Numbered from the stretch's first letter, positions 8,902 through 17,996 are shown. The stretch is DNA of 64,000 nt from Curvibacter delicatus NBRC 14919 (GCF_001592265.1 NZ_BCWP01000008.1:1-64000), one strand, 5' to 3'. Translations and numbers: made by a program. The notes: generated by a model from the letters alone, not told the origin.

Positions 8902-10359
8902 TCAATCCTTGTACGGCGCGAAATCTTCCGCCGCCGTTTCTGCCGACTGTTCCAGTTCGACCATGCGCACCAGATCCAGCAGGCTGAAGCGCCCGTCGTG
9001 GTGCCAGCCGGCCTCGGGCGCCGTCATGGCACCCAGGGCGCAGATGCGGGTGGCACCGGCCTGCCCCAGCGCTTCCGCCAGGGCGTACAACTCATGCGGC
9101 GCCGCGGCCAGCCCCACCGTCTGCAGAATGTCACGCTGCGCGGCAATCAAAGGCATGGCAGCGTCCAGCCGCGCCACCGCCTGCACCTGCACCGTGCGGT
9201 TCAGGGCACAGGGCTGCAGCGCACTCGCCACCTCCGCATAGGCCACGCACCACGGTACCGTGGCATCGCCCATTAGTTCCACACCGGTTTGCGCAAAGCC
9301 CTTGAGTTCCTGCCGCTCGCGCCAGCCGGCCACGCTGGTCGCTTCTTCCAATGTCAGCGTGCGGCGCGCGAACTTGTGCTGCAACGCGGCCAGTTCACCC
9401 GCCAGCAGTTGTGCAAACTCGCGCGGCGTGACACGGCCGCCACGCGCCACATAGAACACATGCGGCGAGTAGCAGCCCTGCTGCTCGTAGCGCACCACAT
9501 CGAGCGCCGCCTGGCGCGCTGCTGCCTGGGCATGCTGGGCGTCGAGCACCGCGCTGGAGACCAGGCCCAGGCTGAGCTTGTGGCCGTGCGGCAGGAAGCG
9601 CGTGCCCACCGGCACCTGCTGGCGCAAGGCAGCCAGCGTGTCGTTGCCGCCGTAGGCCAGCACCGTGTCGGCTTCGGCAAACAAGGTTTTTTCGCTCACC
9701 GTATCGCCGCCCTTGAACCAGAGCACGGCCAGACAATCGGCCAGGCGCGGTTCGACCTCGGCCAGCAGGCGTGCGAACAGCGCGGCGAACACCGGCTCGG
9801 CACTGGCCACCTTGCCGATGGCCGGCGCCTTGACCAGCAGGCCGCAGACCAGGCTCCACAGCGGCAGGCCCGGCACATTGCCGGCCCAGACGTGCATCAG
9901 CAGCTCGGGGCCGAGCGCGCGCGCCATGCCGCCTTTGACCACGGGCTGGAATTCGTCGAGCAGCTTGGGGTTGGCGAAGTCCTCGGCCACAAAGCGCTGC
10001 AGCTGCGGCGCGCGGAAGGTCTTGAGATAGGCGTTGAGCCCCAGGCGCACCATCTCGGCATCGAAGCCGCTCACCAGGGGCAGCAGCCGATCGGCCTCGA
10101 CGCGGTAGGGGTCGTTGGCATCCAGCAGGCGAGCCACGGCGCGGTCGATGGCGGCAATGATCTGCGACACCGGCACGCGCTTGAGCTGCTGGCGACCGGC
10201 CTCGCGCACGTGCGCGGCCAGGGCTGTCAGCTGCGCCGGCGTCAAATGCGGCACAGCGACTTCGACACCATCCGCGCCCACACCAAAGCGCAGCGTCTGC
10301 CACTGCACCTGTTCGGCTGGCAAGCCCGGCAGGTAAGCCGCGACGGCTTTCAGCGTCAT
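8902..10359 (-). CDS. LuxC-type acyl reductase (NADPH-dependent aldehyde-forming), TPP-riboswitch operon
   Basis: 485 aa, full length for the LuxC family, which takes an acyl group from LuxE or acyl-CoA and reduces it to an aldehyde with NADPH. The catalytic cysteine is visible as QQGCYSPH (Cys about 296), with the aldehyde-dehydrogenase-like core and a cofactor region around LAYGGND. The start overlaps the LuxE-like stop by four bases (ATGA), so the two should be made together, as in lux operons. No luciferase genes (luxA, luxB) are present, so luminescence is not indicated. With the riboswitch and a ThiY-like importer, I infer reduction of a carboxylated thiamin fragment. Confidence 0.88.
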   Translation of the reverse strand: MTLKAVAAYLPGLPAEQVQWQTLRFGVGADGVEVAVPHLTPAQLTALAAHVREAGRQQLKRVPVSQIIAAIDRAVARLLDANDPYRVEADRLLPLVSGFDAEMVRLGLNAYLKTFRAPQLQRFVAEDFANPKLLDEFQPVVKGGMARALGPELLMHVWAGNVPGLPLWSLVCGLLVKAPAIGKVASAEPVFAALFARLLAEVEPRLADCLAVLWFKGGDTVSEKTLFAEADTVLAYGGNDTLAALRQQVPVGTRFLPHGHKLSLGLVSSAVLDAQHAQAAARQAALDVVRYEQQGCYSPHVFYVARGGRVTPREFAQLLAGELAALQHKFARRTLTLEEATSVAGWRERQELKGFAQTGVELMGDATVPWCVAYAEVASALQPCALNRTVQVQAVARLDAAMPLIAAQRDILQTVGLAAAPHELYALAEALGQAGATRICALGAMTAPEAGWHHDGRFSLLDLVRMVELEQSAETAAEDFAPYKD

Positions 10360-11486
10360 GCCGCGGCTCCGCTCTGCGCCGCCCGCAGGAAGTCGTCCAC
10401 CGCAATCGAGCAGCCCTTGGCCTGCGCTCCTTGGGCACGGCCCAGCAGCAGGAAGCCGTCATCAACCGCCACACCGACGTCTTCGGTCAGGATGGTGGTG
10501 ACGGAATTGAAGTTGCCCAGGTCGCAATGCGCCAAAATGCCGCGCTCACCGAAGGGGGCTTCCTGACCACTCAGGGGGTCGAGCAGGCGCGAACGGATCC
10601 AGTGCGGGCCGGACTTGGGCGAAGGCAGCACGGCGTTGCCGTCGTCGTAGAACTGGGTGCTGAGCTCGGTCATGCCGTACATGTTGATGCACTGGCTGCG
10701 CGGGACGCCGAAGGTGGCCGAGAGCTGGACGTAGAACGCCTCCATGTCCATCTCGCGCGATTGGCCCTTGAAGCCGCCGGTGTCGAGCAGGCGGCTGCCC
10801 GCCGGCAACTGGAACTGCAAGCCAGCCGCCTGCAAGGCGTCCATCAGGTGCACGAAACTGTAGCTGGCACCCAGCAAGGCGAAGGGTTCGCCGCTGCGCT
10901 GCACCTGCCGCAACGTCTCGCACAGGTCTTCGAGCTGCAGGCCGTCCTGGTCCATGAAGTAACGACTCTCGGGCGTACCGAACGCGTGCAGCGCCAGCGC
11001 CAGGTAGTGCGCCAGCGAGGAGTTGGGCATGAGCTGCTCGTCCGGGAACAGGAGGCCCATGCGCATGCGTTCAGCGCCCGCCATGAAACGCTGGCGGAAG
11101 TTGCGTGTCATGGACAGGTCGTACACCTGCAGATGCGGGTGGTAGTGCCGGCCTTTCACGTCGCCGCGCGTGGTGCCACTGGTCATGAAGACGCGCTCGC
11201 AGGCATCTGGCGGCACGCAGCTGAGCGTGAGGTCCTTGAAGGCATTGATCGGCACGGCCGGAATGTCACGCCAGTTTTTCACGGTGCGCGGCGTGCGGCC
11301 GCGTTGCTGGCAGTAGCGCTGAAAAGGTGCGTTGTGCTGGAACTGGTGGGCGAACAGACGCAGGGCGAGTGCGTTGAAGGCATCGTCGGTCGAGCCGGGT
11401 TGCGCGATGAAGGCCAGCAGATCGGCCACCAGCGCGTCATCCAGACCGCTGGCCTTGGCTTGCATTGCTGTGGAGGTGTCGTTCAC
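10356..11486 (-). CDS. LuxE-type acyl-protein synthetase, first gene of the TPP-riboswitch operon
   Basis: 376 aa. LuxE enzymes activate a carboxylic acid with ATP as an acyl-adenylate and hold the acyl group on a C-terminal cysteine before passing it to LuxC. Seen here: phosphate-binding TSGTTRGD (about residues 112-119), the family motif INMYGMTELS, and a cysteine near the C terminus in KGCSIAVDDFL (about residue 359), the position expected for the acyl-accepting Cys. The start is GTG preceded by GAAGGG. It lies about 80 bases below the TPP riboswitch. Retention of the acceptor cysteine and of the LuxC partner argues for real carboxylate reduction. Confidence 0.88.
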   Translation of the reverse strand: MNDTSTAMQAKASGLDDALVADLLAFIAQPGSTDDAFNALALRLFAHQFQHNAPFQRYCQQRGRTPRTVKNWRDIPAVPINAFKDLTLSCVPPDACERVFMTSGTTRGDVKGRHYHPHLQVYDLSMTRNFRQRFMAGAERMRMGLLFPDEQLMPNSSLAHYLALALHAFGTPESRYFMDQDGLQLEDLCETLRQVQRSGEPFALLGASYSFVHLMDALQAAGLQFQLPAGSRLLDTGGFKGQSREMDMEAFYVQLSATFGVPRSQCINMYGMTELSTQFYDDGNAVLPSPKSGPHWIRSRLLDPLSGQEAPFGERGILAHCDLGNFNSVTTILTEDVGVAVDDGFLLLGRAQGAQAKGCSIAVDDFLRAAQSGAAA

Positions 11487-11563
11487 GTTCGCCCTTCTTC
11501 CGGTGATGTGCTTCGCACGGGTGCTCCGAAAGGGGTGGCAGGGCGGGACGCTTGTTCCTGACA

Positions 11564-11659
11564 GCTCTTCTTACGTCGGCATGATCCGAGTCAAGTTCGC
11601 GGGTTCGGTGTCACCATCTCAGCCACGCTGCCATTACCGGCAGGGTTGCACCCCGGAGC
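11564..11659 (-). promoter_or_regulatory. TPP riboswitch (THI element) controlling the LuxE-LuxC-ABC-SDR operon
   Basis: Read on the minus strand, the element has the conserved TPP aptamer blocks in order: GGGGTGC, a variable hairpin, GGCTGAGAT (pyrimidine-binding CUGAGA), ACCCGCGAAC, then CTTGAC, CGGATCATGCCG and CGTAAG (close to consensus CCUGAUC-GGAUAAUGCC-CGUAGG). P1 is closed by GCTC (plus-strand 11656-11659) pairing with GAGC (11564-11567), and P4/P5 by CGG/CCG. It ends about 80 bases before the GTG start. High TPP is expected to switch the operon off, directly tying these six genes to thiamin supply. Confidence 0.93.
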
Positions 11660-11666
11660 GATTGGA

Positions 11667-11672
11667 ATTCTA
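11667..11672 (-). promoter_or_regulatory. Possible -10 element of the TPP-riboswitch operon
   Basis: TAGAAT on the minus strand, about eight bases before the riboswitch P1 stem, would start the transcript right at the aptamer. No convincing -35 hexamer 17 bases upstream, so this is tentative. Confidence 0.35.
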
Positions 11673-11826
11673 CGCGGAGTGAGGCGGGATACGTCCGTTG
11701 CCCTTGGGCCATCGGCTCCATTCCTTCTAATTCTCTTCCGATGGTGACAGAATGCCCAAGTGGTTTAATTTGATAAAAAAGCTCTCGGCGCTGCACCTCG
11801 AATACCTCCCATTGAAGAAAAACAGA

Positions 11827-13935
11827 ATGAAACCCGACACCCCCCAGACAACTTCGACCAGGCCCACAACTGGTGCCGTAACGCGCAGTACGGGGTTGGA
11901 CCGACGCCAATTCGTCAAGTACTCTTTCGGTGTCGTGGCCGGGCTCTCCGGAACCACTTTCTCAACGGCCTATGGCGGCAGCAACCATCAGCTGCGCAGT
12001 TATCCGATCGATGGCAGGAAGGTCAAGAAAACGACCGAGCAGATGTTGGCCTTCGACTTTTCTGCGACGCCCATCGACAAACCCAAATCGAACAAGGGCC
12101 TGCATGCCACGGAGATGAGCCACGTTCAGGACTACGACAGGTACGGCTACGGAAAGTATCGGCTCGCCGGCGGTCTTCCTGTCGTGCCACGTTATGACTT
12201 GCTGGCCAACGCGGGCAACTACGCTGCGCCTGCCAAGCGCAAGCGGCTGGCGAATTTTTTTGCCATGACCGACATCCACATCACGGACAAGGAGGCGCCC
12301 AACCAGCTGATCTATATCCAGCAAGCTGATTCAGCCCACGGAGGCGAGATGACCTCGATCTACTCGCCCGTCATGATGTACACCACCCAACTGCTCGACG
12401 CCGCCATCCAGACCGCCAATGCGCTGCATGAGCGGAGCCCCTTCGACTTCGGTATCTCGCTGGGCGATGTATGCGACAGCAGCCGGTACAACGAATTGCG
12501 CTGGTACCTCGACGTGATCGACGGCAAGCCCATCAGGCCGAGTTCGGGCGCGCATCTGGGCGAGGACACGGTCGATTTCCAGCGGCCTTTCCAGGCGGCC
12601 GGGCTCAACAAATCCATCCCGTGGTACCAGACGCTGGGCAATCACGATCACTTCTACATCGGCTCTGCGCCGGTAGATGCAAACCCTGCCCTCAAGATCC
12701 GCGAGAGCTACGTCAGCGATCAGGTCTGGGCGGTTGGCGATGTGCTCATCCCCAACGCGTCCAAGTCCACGCCCATGGCATTGCCGCCGGTGGTGTATGA
12801 CTTGAACACCAGCTTGTCGGGAACCTCGAAAGCAACCCTGAATGACCCGGTCACCGGCATCGCGGGCAACACCTTCTACATGGGTGTGATCGATGGTGCC
12901 AGTCCCTATGGTGCCATCCGCTACACGGGCAAGGCGGAAGACTTCAAATCGCCCCCCAAAGTGGCGGCCGACCCCGACCGGCGCGCCTTGCTGCGCAGCG
13001 AATGGATAGCGGAATTCTTCAACACCACGACCCTTCCCAAGGGCCATGGCTTTGACCTGGTGCCGGAGGCCTTGCGCCGCAGTCAGAACGGGTTCGCCTG
13101 CTACAGCTTCGTTCCCAAGTCGGACATTCCGCTCAAGATCATCGTGCTGGACAACACCCAGCTGGAAACGGATGGCTCCCACGACATTCACGGGCACGGT
13201 TTCCTGGACGAGGTGCGCTGGAAGTGGCTGCAGGCTGAGCTCGACGCCGGGCAGGCCAACAATCAGCTGATGGTGATTGCCGCGCACATACCGATTGCCG
13301 TGGCAGCCAGTGGCAGCCTGATGGAGTGGTGGAACCCCAAAGGACAGGCATCGCCATCCCAGAATGATCCCCATGCGGTCATGGACAACGCAGTCAAGTT
13401 GCCCGACCTGATCCGCAAACTGCAGGACACGCCCAACCTGCTGATGTGGATGTCTGGCCACCGGCACTTGAACACGGTCAAGGCGCTGCCCGCTTACAGC
13501 GATGAAGCCCGCACCCAGCTCGTGCCTGAGAAGAGTTTCTGGCAGGTTGAGACCTCCTCCCTGCAGCATTTTCCACAGCAGTTTCGTACCTTCGAGATCT
13601 ATCTGAACAGCGACTACACGGTGTCCATCGTGGCGGTCAATGTGGACCCGGAAGTGGCCGAAGGCACGCCAGCCGCGACATCGCGGAAGTACGCGATTGC
13701 CGAGCATCAGATTGCCCGGAACAACCTGCGACAGAACGAGCCCAACCGTGTGTATTTCCCCGGTAGCCGTCTCAAAGTCGACAGCATGGACCCCACACGC
13801 CAGCAGGACGACTCCATCGATCCGAGCATCCACTACGGCAACGTGGATGGCGTGCCGTACTGCGCCTCCTACAACGCGGAACTGTTCAAGCAGCTGACCC
13901 CGACGATGATCGAGGTTCTGAAGAAAATCGCTTGA
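11827..13935 (+). CDS. Tat-exported metallophosphoesterase
   Basis: About 702 aa from the ATG before KPDTPQTT; an in-frame ATG 75 bases upstream (11752) would add 25 residues. A twin-arginine leader is visible (LDRRQFVKYSFGVVAGLSG). Calcineurin-like metal-binding motifs appear in order: TDIHIT, SLGDVCD, LGNHDHF, AAHIPI and MSGHRHL, so the dinuclear metal site should be complete. It resembles the large metallophosphoesterase family with long insertions between motifs; the natural substrate is not known. Monocistronic and divergent from the TPP operon. Confidence 0.88.
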   Translation: MKPDTPQTTSTRPTTGAVTRSTGLDRRQFVKYSFGVVAGLSGTTFSTAYGGSNHQLRSYPIDGRKVKKTTEQMLAFDFSATPIDKPKSNKGLHATEMSHVQDYDRYGYGKYRLAGGLPVVPRYDLLANAGNYAAPAKRKRLANFFAMTDIHITDKEAPNQLIYIQQADSAHGGEMTSIYSPVMMYTTQLLDAAIQTANALHERSPFDFGISLGDVCDSSRYNELRWYLDVIDGKPIRPSSGAHLGEDTVDFQRPFQAAGLNKSIPWYQTLGNHDHFYIGSAPVDANPALKIRESYVSDQVWAVGDVLIPNASKSTPMALPPVVYDLNTSLSGTSKATLNDPVTGIAGNTFYMGVIDGASPYGAIRYTGKAEDFKSPPKVAADPDRRALLRSEWIAEFFNTTTLPKGHGFDLVPEALRRSQNGFACYSFVPKSDIPLKIIVLDNTQLETDGSHDIHGHGFLDEVRWKWLQAELDAGQANNQLMVIAAHIPIAVAASGSLMEWWNPKGQASPSQNDPHAVMDNAVKLPDLIRKLQDTPNLLMWMSGHRHLNTVKALPAYSDEARTQLVPEKSFWQVETSSLQHFPQQFRTFEIYLNSDYTVSIVAVNVDPEVAEGTPAATSRKYAIAEHQIARNNLRQNEPNRVYFPGSRLKVDSMDPTRQQDDSIDPSIHYGNVDGVPYCASYNAELFKQLTPTMIEVLKKIA

Positions 13936-14063
13936 CCAACTTGGTCCTGGTTGGCCAACTGCCACCGCCAGATGGTTGAGTGCCTGAGGCAGCAGTCGTC
14001 CCTGGCAACGCCTCTTCCGGTTGCCCAGGGACGTGTCACAACGTTCACCGCCGTCCTGCAATA

Positions 14064-14077
14064 TTGACCTGAATCAA
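14064..14077 (+). promoter_or_regulatory. FNR/CRP-family binding site (FNR-like box)
   Basis: TTGACCTGAATCAA matches the FNR consensus TTGAT-N4-ATCAA at nine of ten conserved positions. It lies about 90 bases before the start of the binding-protein/GGDEF-EAL pair, a sensible place for activation. Suggests oxygen (or NO) control of this signalling unit. Confidence 0.6.
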
Positions 14078-14166
14078 GTTTCATCCCAAGGAATTTGCCC
14101 TGCGCAAAATAAGCTGGGAAGATGAACGCAGTTTCGGGACGTTGGTCCTGTTCTCGAAGGAAATCC

Positions 14167-14991
14167 ATGCATTTGAGACTCAAAAATGCTGCTCGGGTGT
14201 GGCTCACATCACTGGGTGCCTGCGTCGTCATGATTGGGACGGCCACGGCGACGGAAATCAAGATCGGCGGCACCGGCAATGCGCTGGGCACCATGCAACT
14301 GCTGGGCGACGCCTACAGCCGGAAATACCCGGACGTGAAAGTCACCGTCTTGCGCAGCCTTGGCAGCAGCGGCGCGCTGCTGGGCGTGCCCCAGCGGGCC
14401 ATCGACATCGGCCTGAGTTCCCGCACGCTGACCGAGGAAGAGCGCAGCAAAGGCCTCGTCGCCACCGAGTACGCGCGCACGCCAACCGTACTGGCGGTCT
14501 CCCCAAAAACCAAGGTCACCGGTCTCACCCGTGAGCAGTTGGCCGACATCTACACCGGTAAGCTGGCCCAATGGCCGGACCGCATCACGATTCGCCCGGT
14601 TCTGCGGCAACCGGGCGACGACAACACACGTCAGCTCAGAGCCCTGTCACCGGCCATCGAGCAGGCCCTCACTGTTGCCGAAAAGCGACCGGGCCTGCCC
14701 TATGCCATGACGGACCAGGAAGCAGCCGACAAGATCGAAAGCGTGCCCGGCGCCATCGGCGTCTCCACCCTGGCATTGATCCTGTCCGAGGGGCGTCAGA
14801 TGCGCAGCCTGTCCCTGGATGGCGTGGAGCCGACGGTGCACAACGGCGCCAGTGGCCGCTACCCCATGGCCAAGCATTTCTTTTTCATCACGCAGTCGAC
14901 GCCGTCGCCGGCGGTCCAGCAGTTCATCTCGTTCGTCCGATCACCCGCCGGCCGGGACATCCTGACGCAAACAGGCCACTGGCTGCCCTGA
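14167..14991 (+). CDS. Periplasmic substrate-binding protein, PstS-like
   Basis: 274 aa from the ATG of MHLRLKNAARVW, preferred over an upstream ATG (14122) because AGGAA precedes it. A Sec signal peptide spans about 1-26 (ending TATATEIK). The rest has the phosphate-type PBP fold (GGTGNALGTMQLLGDAY, LGSSGALLGVP, SSRTLTEEE). No permease or ATPase follows; instead the next gene, 10 bases on, is a membrane GGDEF/EAL protein, so this may be a sensory ligand-binding subunit rather than a transporter part. Ligand unknown (phosphate or another oxyanion are candidates). Confidence 0.82.
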   Translation: MHLRLKNAARVWLTSLGACVVMIGTATATEIKIGGTGNALGTMQLLGDAYSRKYPDVKVTVLRSLGSSGALLGVPQRAIDIGLSSRTLTEEERSKGLVATEYARTPTVLAVSPKTKVTGLTREQLADIYTGKLAQWPDRITIRPVLRQPGDDNTRQLRALSPAIEQALTVAEKRPGLPYAMTDQEAADKIESVPGAIGVSTLALILSEGRQMRSLSLDGVEPTVHNGASGRYPMAKHFFFITQSTPSPAVQQFISFVRSPAGRDILTQTGHWLP

Positions 14992-15001
14992 GCAGCGCCG
15001 C

Positions 15002-17200
15002 ATGCAGGCCCGCTCAGATCGCATCGCGCGCGTCATCACCCGTCTGGCGGTTGGTGTCGCGGTGCTGGCGGTCATCAGCGCGCCCCTGGGCTACAGCCTC
15101 ACCGTACTGAGAGATGTCAACCGCGAGCTTGAGTTCAAAGCCAAAGTCAAGGCCACCGCCCTGAGCGGCCTGATTGCCGAAAACCCCGATGCCTGGATGT
15201 TCGCGAAGAACCGGCTGGAAGGCCTGATCACACGGGAGCCGGTGCCACTGGCCGGCGAACAGGTTGAAGTTTTCGACAGCGTCGACCAGTTGATCCATCG
15301 CAGCGGCCTGCCACCGGCTGCCCCCACCCTGACCCAAAGTTATCCGCTGTATGACGCCGGGCACGTGGTGGGCCGGCTCGATGTGCGCGCCTCGCTGCGC
15401 GGCCTGGTCCACGGCGCCGTCTATGCCACCGTGTACGGCATGCTGCTCGGCGCACTGGTTTTCCTCATCGTGCGCACCCTGCCCTTGCGGGCCTTGCGAC
15501 GCATCCTGAAGGAGCTGTACGACGAGAAGGAGCGGACCGAGACCACGCTGCAGGCCATCAGTGACGCCGTGATCCGGACCGATGCGCAGGGCCGCATCCG
15601 CTACGTGAACCTGACCGCCCAAAACATGCTCGGCATCACGCTGGCACAGGTTGACGGACAGGCGATCGCGGCGGTAGTGCGCCTGCGGGACGACAAGACC
15701 CACGATCCATTGGACGACCCGCTGGCACAGGCAATGGCGAAACAGGCCGTGATTGCCGGCCAGGGCCGCAGTGAGCTGTGCCGACCGGACCAGTCCGTCG
15801 TGGCGGTCGAGGAATATGCGGCACCGATCTTTGATGAGATGGGTGTGATCACCGGTGGCGTGCTGGTGCTGCGCGACGTCAGCCTGACCCGCGCCTTCAC
15901 CGAACAACGCGCCTGGGAGGCGACCCACGACGCCTTGACTGGGCTCTTCAACCGGCGTGAGTTTGAAAGCCGTGTCAAAGCCGCCTTGTTGGGCGTGCAG
16001 GCGTCCGGCGAAAACCATGTCATCTGCTTTCTGGATCTGGACGCCTTCAAGGTGATCAACGACACCGGCGGCCACACGGCGGGCGACCAGTTCCTGATCC
16101 AGCTCGCCCATCTGCTGCGCTCGTGCGTGCGGGACTCGGATACGCTGGCCCGGCTGGGCGGCGATGAATTCGGCGTGCTGCTGCATGGCTGCGAGATCGA
16201 TCACGCCAAGCGGATTGCCGCCGACCTGCTGGCGGCCATCAAGGATTTCCGCATGACCTGGGAGTCCAAGGTGTTTTCGGTCGGCGTCAGCATCGGCCTG
16301 ACCGTGATCAGCCCCGAGCACCTGAGTGCCGAGGAGGTGATCGGCGAAGCGGACAGCGCCTGCTACTGGGCCAAGGACCAGGGGCGCAACCGGATTCGTG
16401 TTTTCCTGCACACCGACAAGCAACTGGCCCAACGACGGGTTCAGTCGGATTGGGTGGCCCGCATCCGCGAGGCCTTTGACCTGGACCGCTTTGTGCTGTA
16501 CCAGCAGACCTACCTGAACCTGAGCCCGGCGGCAGGCGAAAACGCGCACCTCGAGGTGCTGCTGCGCATGGAAGACGGCCATGGCGGCTTCATCGAACCC
16601 GAGGGTTTCCTGAATGCGGCCGAGCGGTACAACCTGATGCCCGAGATCGACCGCTGGGTCATCCGTCAGGTGTTCAGCCACTACCGCCAGCTGGTCGACG
16701 CGCGGAATGGTGGGCCCCTGACCTGCTGCATCAACCTGTCGGGTTCGTCGATCAATACCGAGGGCTTTTTCGACTTCATCCGGCAACAGATCGAGCGCTA
16801 CCAGCCGGGTGCCGGCACCATCTGTTTCGAGCTGACGGAAAACGTCGCCATCAACAACCTGCAAGCCACGGAACAGTTCATCCGGCAATGCAAGTCGATC
16901 GGCATTGAATTTGCGCTGGACGATTTCGGCATCGGCAACAGCTCGCTGGGTTATCTGAAAAACCTGTCGGTCGACTACCTGAAGATCGACGGCGGTTTCA
17001 TCCGCAACATCGAGCGCGACAAGATCGATCTGGCCCTGGCGGAAACCGTCAACCGCATCGGCCATATCCTGGGCAAGAAGACCGTTGCCGAGCATGTGGA
17101 GAACGATGCCATCCTCGACATCCTGCGGGCGATGGGCATCGACTACGCCCAAGGCAACGGCGTCTGCCCGCCCAGCCCCCTGCTGGCCCGGATCGCCTGA
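15002..17200 (+). CDS. Membrane PAS-GGDEF-EAL protein with EVL variant
   Basis: 732 aa. Order: transmembrane helix (about 13-32), periplasmic segment (about 33-135), second helix (about 137-160), PAS domain (about 178-295), GGDEF (about 305-470) and EAL (about 490-730). The cyclase signature RLGGDEF is intact. In the EAL domain the signature triad reads EVL (LEVLLRM), but the metal-ligand glutamate is kept, as are FELTEN, LDDFGIGNSSLGYL, LKIDGG and AEHVEN, so hydrolysis is not ruled out. It lies 10 bases after the PBP gene, suggesting that the binding protein feeds the periplasmic domain. Confidence 0.92.
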   Translation: MQARSDRIARVITRLAVGVAVLAVISAPLGYSLTVLRDVNRELEFKAKVKATALSGLIAENPDAWMFAKNRLEGLITREPVPLAGEQVEVFDSVDQLIHRSGLPPAAPTLTQSYPLYDAGHVVGRLDVRASLRGLVHGAVYATVYGMLLGALVFLIVRTLPLRALRRILKELYDEKERTETTLQAISDAVIRTDAQGRIRYVNLTAQNMLGITLAQVDGQAIAAVVRLRDDKTHDPLDDPLAQAMAKQAVIAGQGRSELCRPDQSVVAVEEYAAPIFDEMGVITGGVLVLRDVSLTRAFTEQRAWEATHDALTGLFNRREFESRVKAALLGVQASGENHVICFLDLDAFKVINDTGGHTAGDQFLIQLAHLLRSCVRDSDTLARLGGDEFGVLLHGCEIDHAKRIAADLLAAIKDFRMTWESKVFSVGVSIGLTVISPEHLSAEEVIGEADSACYWAKDQGRNRIRVFLHTDKQLAQRRVQSDWVARIREAFDLDRFVLYQQTYLNLSPAAGENAHLEVLLRMEDGHGGFIEPEGFLNAAERYNLMPEIDRWVIRQVFSHYRQLVDARNGGPLTCCINLSGSSINTEGFFDFIRQQIERYQPGAGTICFELTENVAINNLQATEQFIRQCKSIGIEFALDDFGIGNSSLGYLKNLSVDYLKIDGGFIRNIERDKIDLALAETVNRIGHILGKKTVAEHVENDAILDILRAMGIDYAQGNGVCPPSPLLARIA

Positions 17201-17248
17201 AGGATGCCGCGCGAATACCCCGGCGCGATTCTTGCAAGAAAATGCATC

Positions 17249-17893
17249 ATGCATGAACCCTTGCGCATAGTCGTGGTGGCCCCAGATCTGGCCGTGAGCG
17301 ACCCGAATGACGACGATGCCATCGCCCAGGCCGAGCGCTCGCGCAGCCTGCGCATCGGCCTGCTGGAAAGCGGCTTCAACCTGGTGGCTACCCTGCCGGC
17401 CGACGTGTTTCTGGCCGATCGCCTGGCGCAACTGCAACCCGACATGGTGATCGTCGACGCCGAAAGCGACGCGCGCGATGCGCTGGAGCACGTGGTGATG
17501 GCCACGCGCGAGGCGCCGCGCCCGATCGTCATGTTCACCAACGACAGCGATACCTCGCATGTGCGCGAGGCGGTGGCCGCAGGCGTGACGGCCTATGTGG
17601 TGGCCGGCCTGTCGCCCGAACGCATCCGCCCCATTCTGGATGTGGCGCTGGTGCGCTTCCAGCACGAACAGGCGCTGCACCAGGCGCTGGCCGAGACACG
17701 CAGCGAGCTGGACGAACTCAGCACCGAGCTGAAGGAGCGCAAGCTGATCGACCGTGCCAAGGGCCTGCTGATGCAGCGCCAGGGCCTGAGCGAAGCGGAC
17801 GCTTACGCCAAGCTGCGCAAGACGGCCATGGACAAGGGCCTGAAACTGGCCGAGGTGGCGCAGCGCATGCTGGACGTGGCCGACCTGCTGTGA
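17249..17893 (+). CDS. nasT: NasT-type ANTAR antitermination regulator
   Basis: 214 aa from the ATG of MHEPLRIVVVAPD (an upstream in-frame ATG at 17204 is less likely). Residues about 5-130 are receiver-like; the C-terminal about 60 residues are an ANTAR RNA-binding domain (KLIDRAKGLLMQRQGLSEADAYAKLRKTAMDKGLKLAEVAQRML in part). NasT proteins bind paired hexaloop hairpins in nitrate-gene leaders and prevent termination; exactly such a leader follows. The usual inhibitor partner NasS, a cytoplasmic NrtA-like nitrate sensor, is not adjacent and must lie elsewhere or be replaced. Confidence 0.92.
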   Translation: MHEPLRIVVVAPDLAVSDPNDDDAIAQAERSRSLRIGLLESGFNLVATLPADVFLADRLAQLQPDMVIVDAESDARDALEHVVMATREAPRPIVMFTNDSDTSHVREAVAAGVTAYVVAGLSPERIRPILDVALVRFQHEQALHQALAETRSELDELSTELKERKLIDRAKGLLMQRQGLSEADAYAKLRKTAMDKGLKLAEVAQRMLDVADLL

Positions 17894-17979
17894 CTGTTTT
17901 GGTGCGCCGCACAAAATCGGTGCGACTGCAGCAAATCAAGACAAAACAGCATCAACCCCTTGTGAACATTGCGCTACCA

Positions 17980-17996
17980 GCTATCAAATCAATAGC
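17980..17996. repeat. Interspersed hairpin mini-repeat, GCTAT-N7-ATAGC
   Basis: Palindromic core GCTATCAAATCAATAGC in the nasT-nrtA spacer. Related copies with the same arms occur at 27695-27711, 30364-30380 and, degenerate, at 43930-43946. The flanks (GCGCTACCA before, AAGCGC after) resemble the context of the copy at 30364. Confidence 0.7.

Noticed and set aside
8902-11486. Bioluminescence operon, because LuxC and LuxE homologues are present
   Set aside because: No luxA, luxB or luxD nearby, and a TPP riboswitch governs the genes; the pair is better explained by another carboxylate substrate.
15014-17914. 966-codon minus-strand frame opposite the GGDEF-EAL and nasT genes
   Set aside because: Antisense shadow with no domain character; the plus-strand genes are certain.
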